Shown here piece by piece: positions 63,043-64,000 of a stretch of DNA of 64,000 bases. Position 1 is the stretch's first letter, and the number at the start of each line of letters is the position of its first letter. The notes under the pieces are model-generated. The model did no database searches. It had not been told where the DNA came from and worked only from the letters and a program-made list of their open reading frames with translations. Source of the DNA: Rhizobium oryzicola (GTDB lineage: Bacteria; Pseudomonadota; Alphaproteobacteria; Rhizobiales; Rhizobiaceae); assembly GCF_030504645.1 (NCBI RefSeq), contig NZ_JAUKWQ010000007.1, forward strand, positions 124,001 to 188,000, given 5' to 3'. Both the position numbers and the translations under genes were made by a program.

Positions 63043-64000
63043 TCAGCGGGACCGCATGGCCGAGGTGACGGAGCCGCGGACGATCAGGTCAGGCATGATC
63101 AGGATTTCCTCGACGCTCTCGCCCGGTTCCGCCAGCTGTTTCAAGAGCAGCGCCATGGCCTGCCTCCCAATGGCGGAACGCGGCTGGCGGACAGTCGTCA
63201 GCGGCGGATTGAGATAGGTGGCCTGGGCCACATCATCGAAGCCGATCACCGAGAAGTCGCGGGGCAGGTCATAGCCGCGGGCTGCGAGCCCGTTGATGAC
63301 GCCAACCGCCGTCGCATCGTTCACGCACATGAAGGCGCTGGGCAGTGTGTCGCGCATAAAGAGCTGTTCCACGGCGAGACGACCGCTTTCGACGGAGCCT
63401 TCGCCATCGATCACGATGCGCTTGTCGGGTGTTATGCGGGCGGCATCCAGTGCCAGATCATAGCCCTTGCGGCGGCGGACATGGCCGAGTTTGGTTTTGG
63501 AATCGCCGATGAAGGCGATGGAGCGATGGCCGGACGCCAGCAGATATTCCGCCGCCTTGCGGGCGCCTGCCGTATCATCCACGCCGACATAGGAGACCTT
63601 GGCGCCGAACACCGGCTCGAACACGGCGACCGTCGGCGGCAGGCGCTGTGCCAGTTCCTGATGGCCGAAGGGCTCATGGCCGGTGAACAGCACAAGACCG
63701 GCGGCCTGGTTGGAGTTGAGAAACTTCAGATAATCGAGCCCGCGCTCCGGGTCGTTTTGCGTGTGGCCTATGAGCACGCCATAGCCGTGGGCACGGGCCT
63801 CGTTCTCGATGCCGATCAGGATGGAGGAGAAGTTCGGGTCACCGATATCGGGCGCCAGCACGAGGATCATGTTGGAGCGGCCCATGCGCAGCGAACGCGC
63901 CATGGCATTGGTCGTATAACCCGTGATGGCGATCGCCTGGTTCACGCGCTGACGTGTGGATTTGGCCACCTTGTCCGGCGTGTGGATGGCGCGGCTGACA
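63043..64000 (-). CDS. LacI-family transcriptional regulator, truncated by window edge
   Basis: The gene continues beyond the right edge. The visible part begins in the helix-turn-helix (SRAIHTPDKVAKSTRQRVNQ) and includes the hinge helix (TTNAMARSLRMGRSNMILVL) and most of the ligand domain (VIGFDDVAQATYLNPPLTTV near the C-terminus). The first few residues of the DNA-binding domain lie outside. The genes it controls should be to the right and are not visible. Confidence 0.9.
   Translation of the reverse strand, partial: VSRAIHTPDKVAKSTRQRVNQAIAITGYTTNAMARSLRMGRSNMILVLAPDIGDPNFSSILIGIENEARAHGYGVLIGHTQNDPERGLDYLKFLNSNQAAGLVLFTGHEPFGHQELAQRLPPTVAVFEPVFGAKVSYVGVDDTAGARKAAEYLLASGHRSIAFIGDSKTKLGHVRRRKGYDLALDAARITPDKRIVIDGEGSVESGRLAVEQLFMRDTLPSAFMCVNDATAVGVINGLAARGYDLPRDFSVIGFDDVAQATYLNPPLTTVRQPRSAIGRQAMALLLKQLAEPGESVEEILIMPDLIVRGSVTSAMRSR

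Overview
The window looks like a chromosomal segment of an alphaproteobacterium of the order Hyphomicrobiales, most likely a member of the Rhizobiaceae (Rhizobium/Agrobacterium/Sinorhizobium relatives). The evidence is high GC, a complete EcfG-NepR-PhyR general stress response (GSR) locus, a smo-mtlK polyol operon of rhizobial type, many dipeptide-type ABC transporters, and GC-rich palindromic intergenic repeats. I see no prophage, insertion sequence, CRISPR array, rRNA or tRNA. Species cannot be fixed from the sequence alone.

Layout. (1) 1-13769: peptide and amide scavenging. A truncated LysR gene, a phosphoribosyltransferase and a membrane dipeptidase precede a complete dipeptide-type ABC transporter (binding protein, two permeases, two ATPases) and a LysR gene. 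A second binding protein and permease pair follows with an amidase but without ATPases. (2) 13770-19640: the GSR island. An EcfG-type promoter precedes a yqjD-like/yqjE-like/dps operon. Next come a Crp/Fnr regulator, a lone receiver protein, nepR-ecfG divergent from phyR across a palindromic double EcfG promoter, and an HWE-type sensor kinase with its own EcfG promoter. Beyond the kinase, an EcfG promoter, two hairpins with C-rich loops and an intrinsic terminator define a roughly 110-nt small RNA resembling Caulobacter GsrN. (3) 19762-28556: a third peptide-type ABC cluster with two tandem paralogous binding proteins, divergent from an M20 amidohydrolase and a fused two-domain ATPase.

(4) 28668-38909: polyol catabolism. 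A SorC-type regulator is followed by smoEFGK (ABC importer), smoS (sorbitol dehydrogenase), mtlK (mannitol dehydrogenase), a HAD phosphatase and a FGGY pentulose kinase. (5) 38987-48123: mixed genes, namely an EI24 membrane protein, nth, a DUF2244 protein, an Ada-like alkyltransferase, a parDE toxin-antitoxin pair, a second SorC-type regulator divergent from transaldolase, an MFS transporter with a MarR regulator, and an unrecognised anchored His/Gly/Glu-rich protein. (6) 48207-53989, leftward: lysS, gltX, an SLC13-type transporter and a TerC protein. (7) 54088-57735: a TetR regulator divergent from an emrAB-type efflux pair, with two palindromic operators between them. (8) 57899-61954: a LacI-type regulator, xylB and xylA, with a long inverted repeat between xylB and xylA. 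(9) 61979-64000, leftward: a GNAT acetyltransferase, a GreA-family factor and a truncated LacI regulator.

The most interesting unit is the GSR island. Four exact GGAAC-N16-CGTT elements and one single-mismatch element connect the regulators, the sensor kinase, a stress-protection operon and a candidate small RNA within 6 kb.
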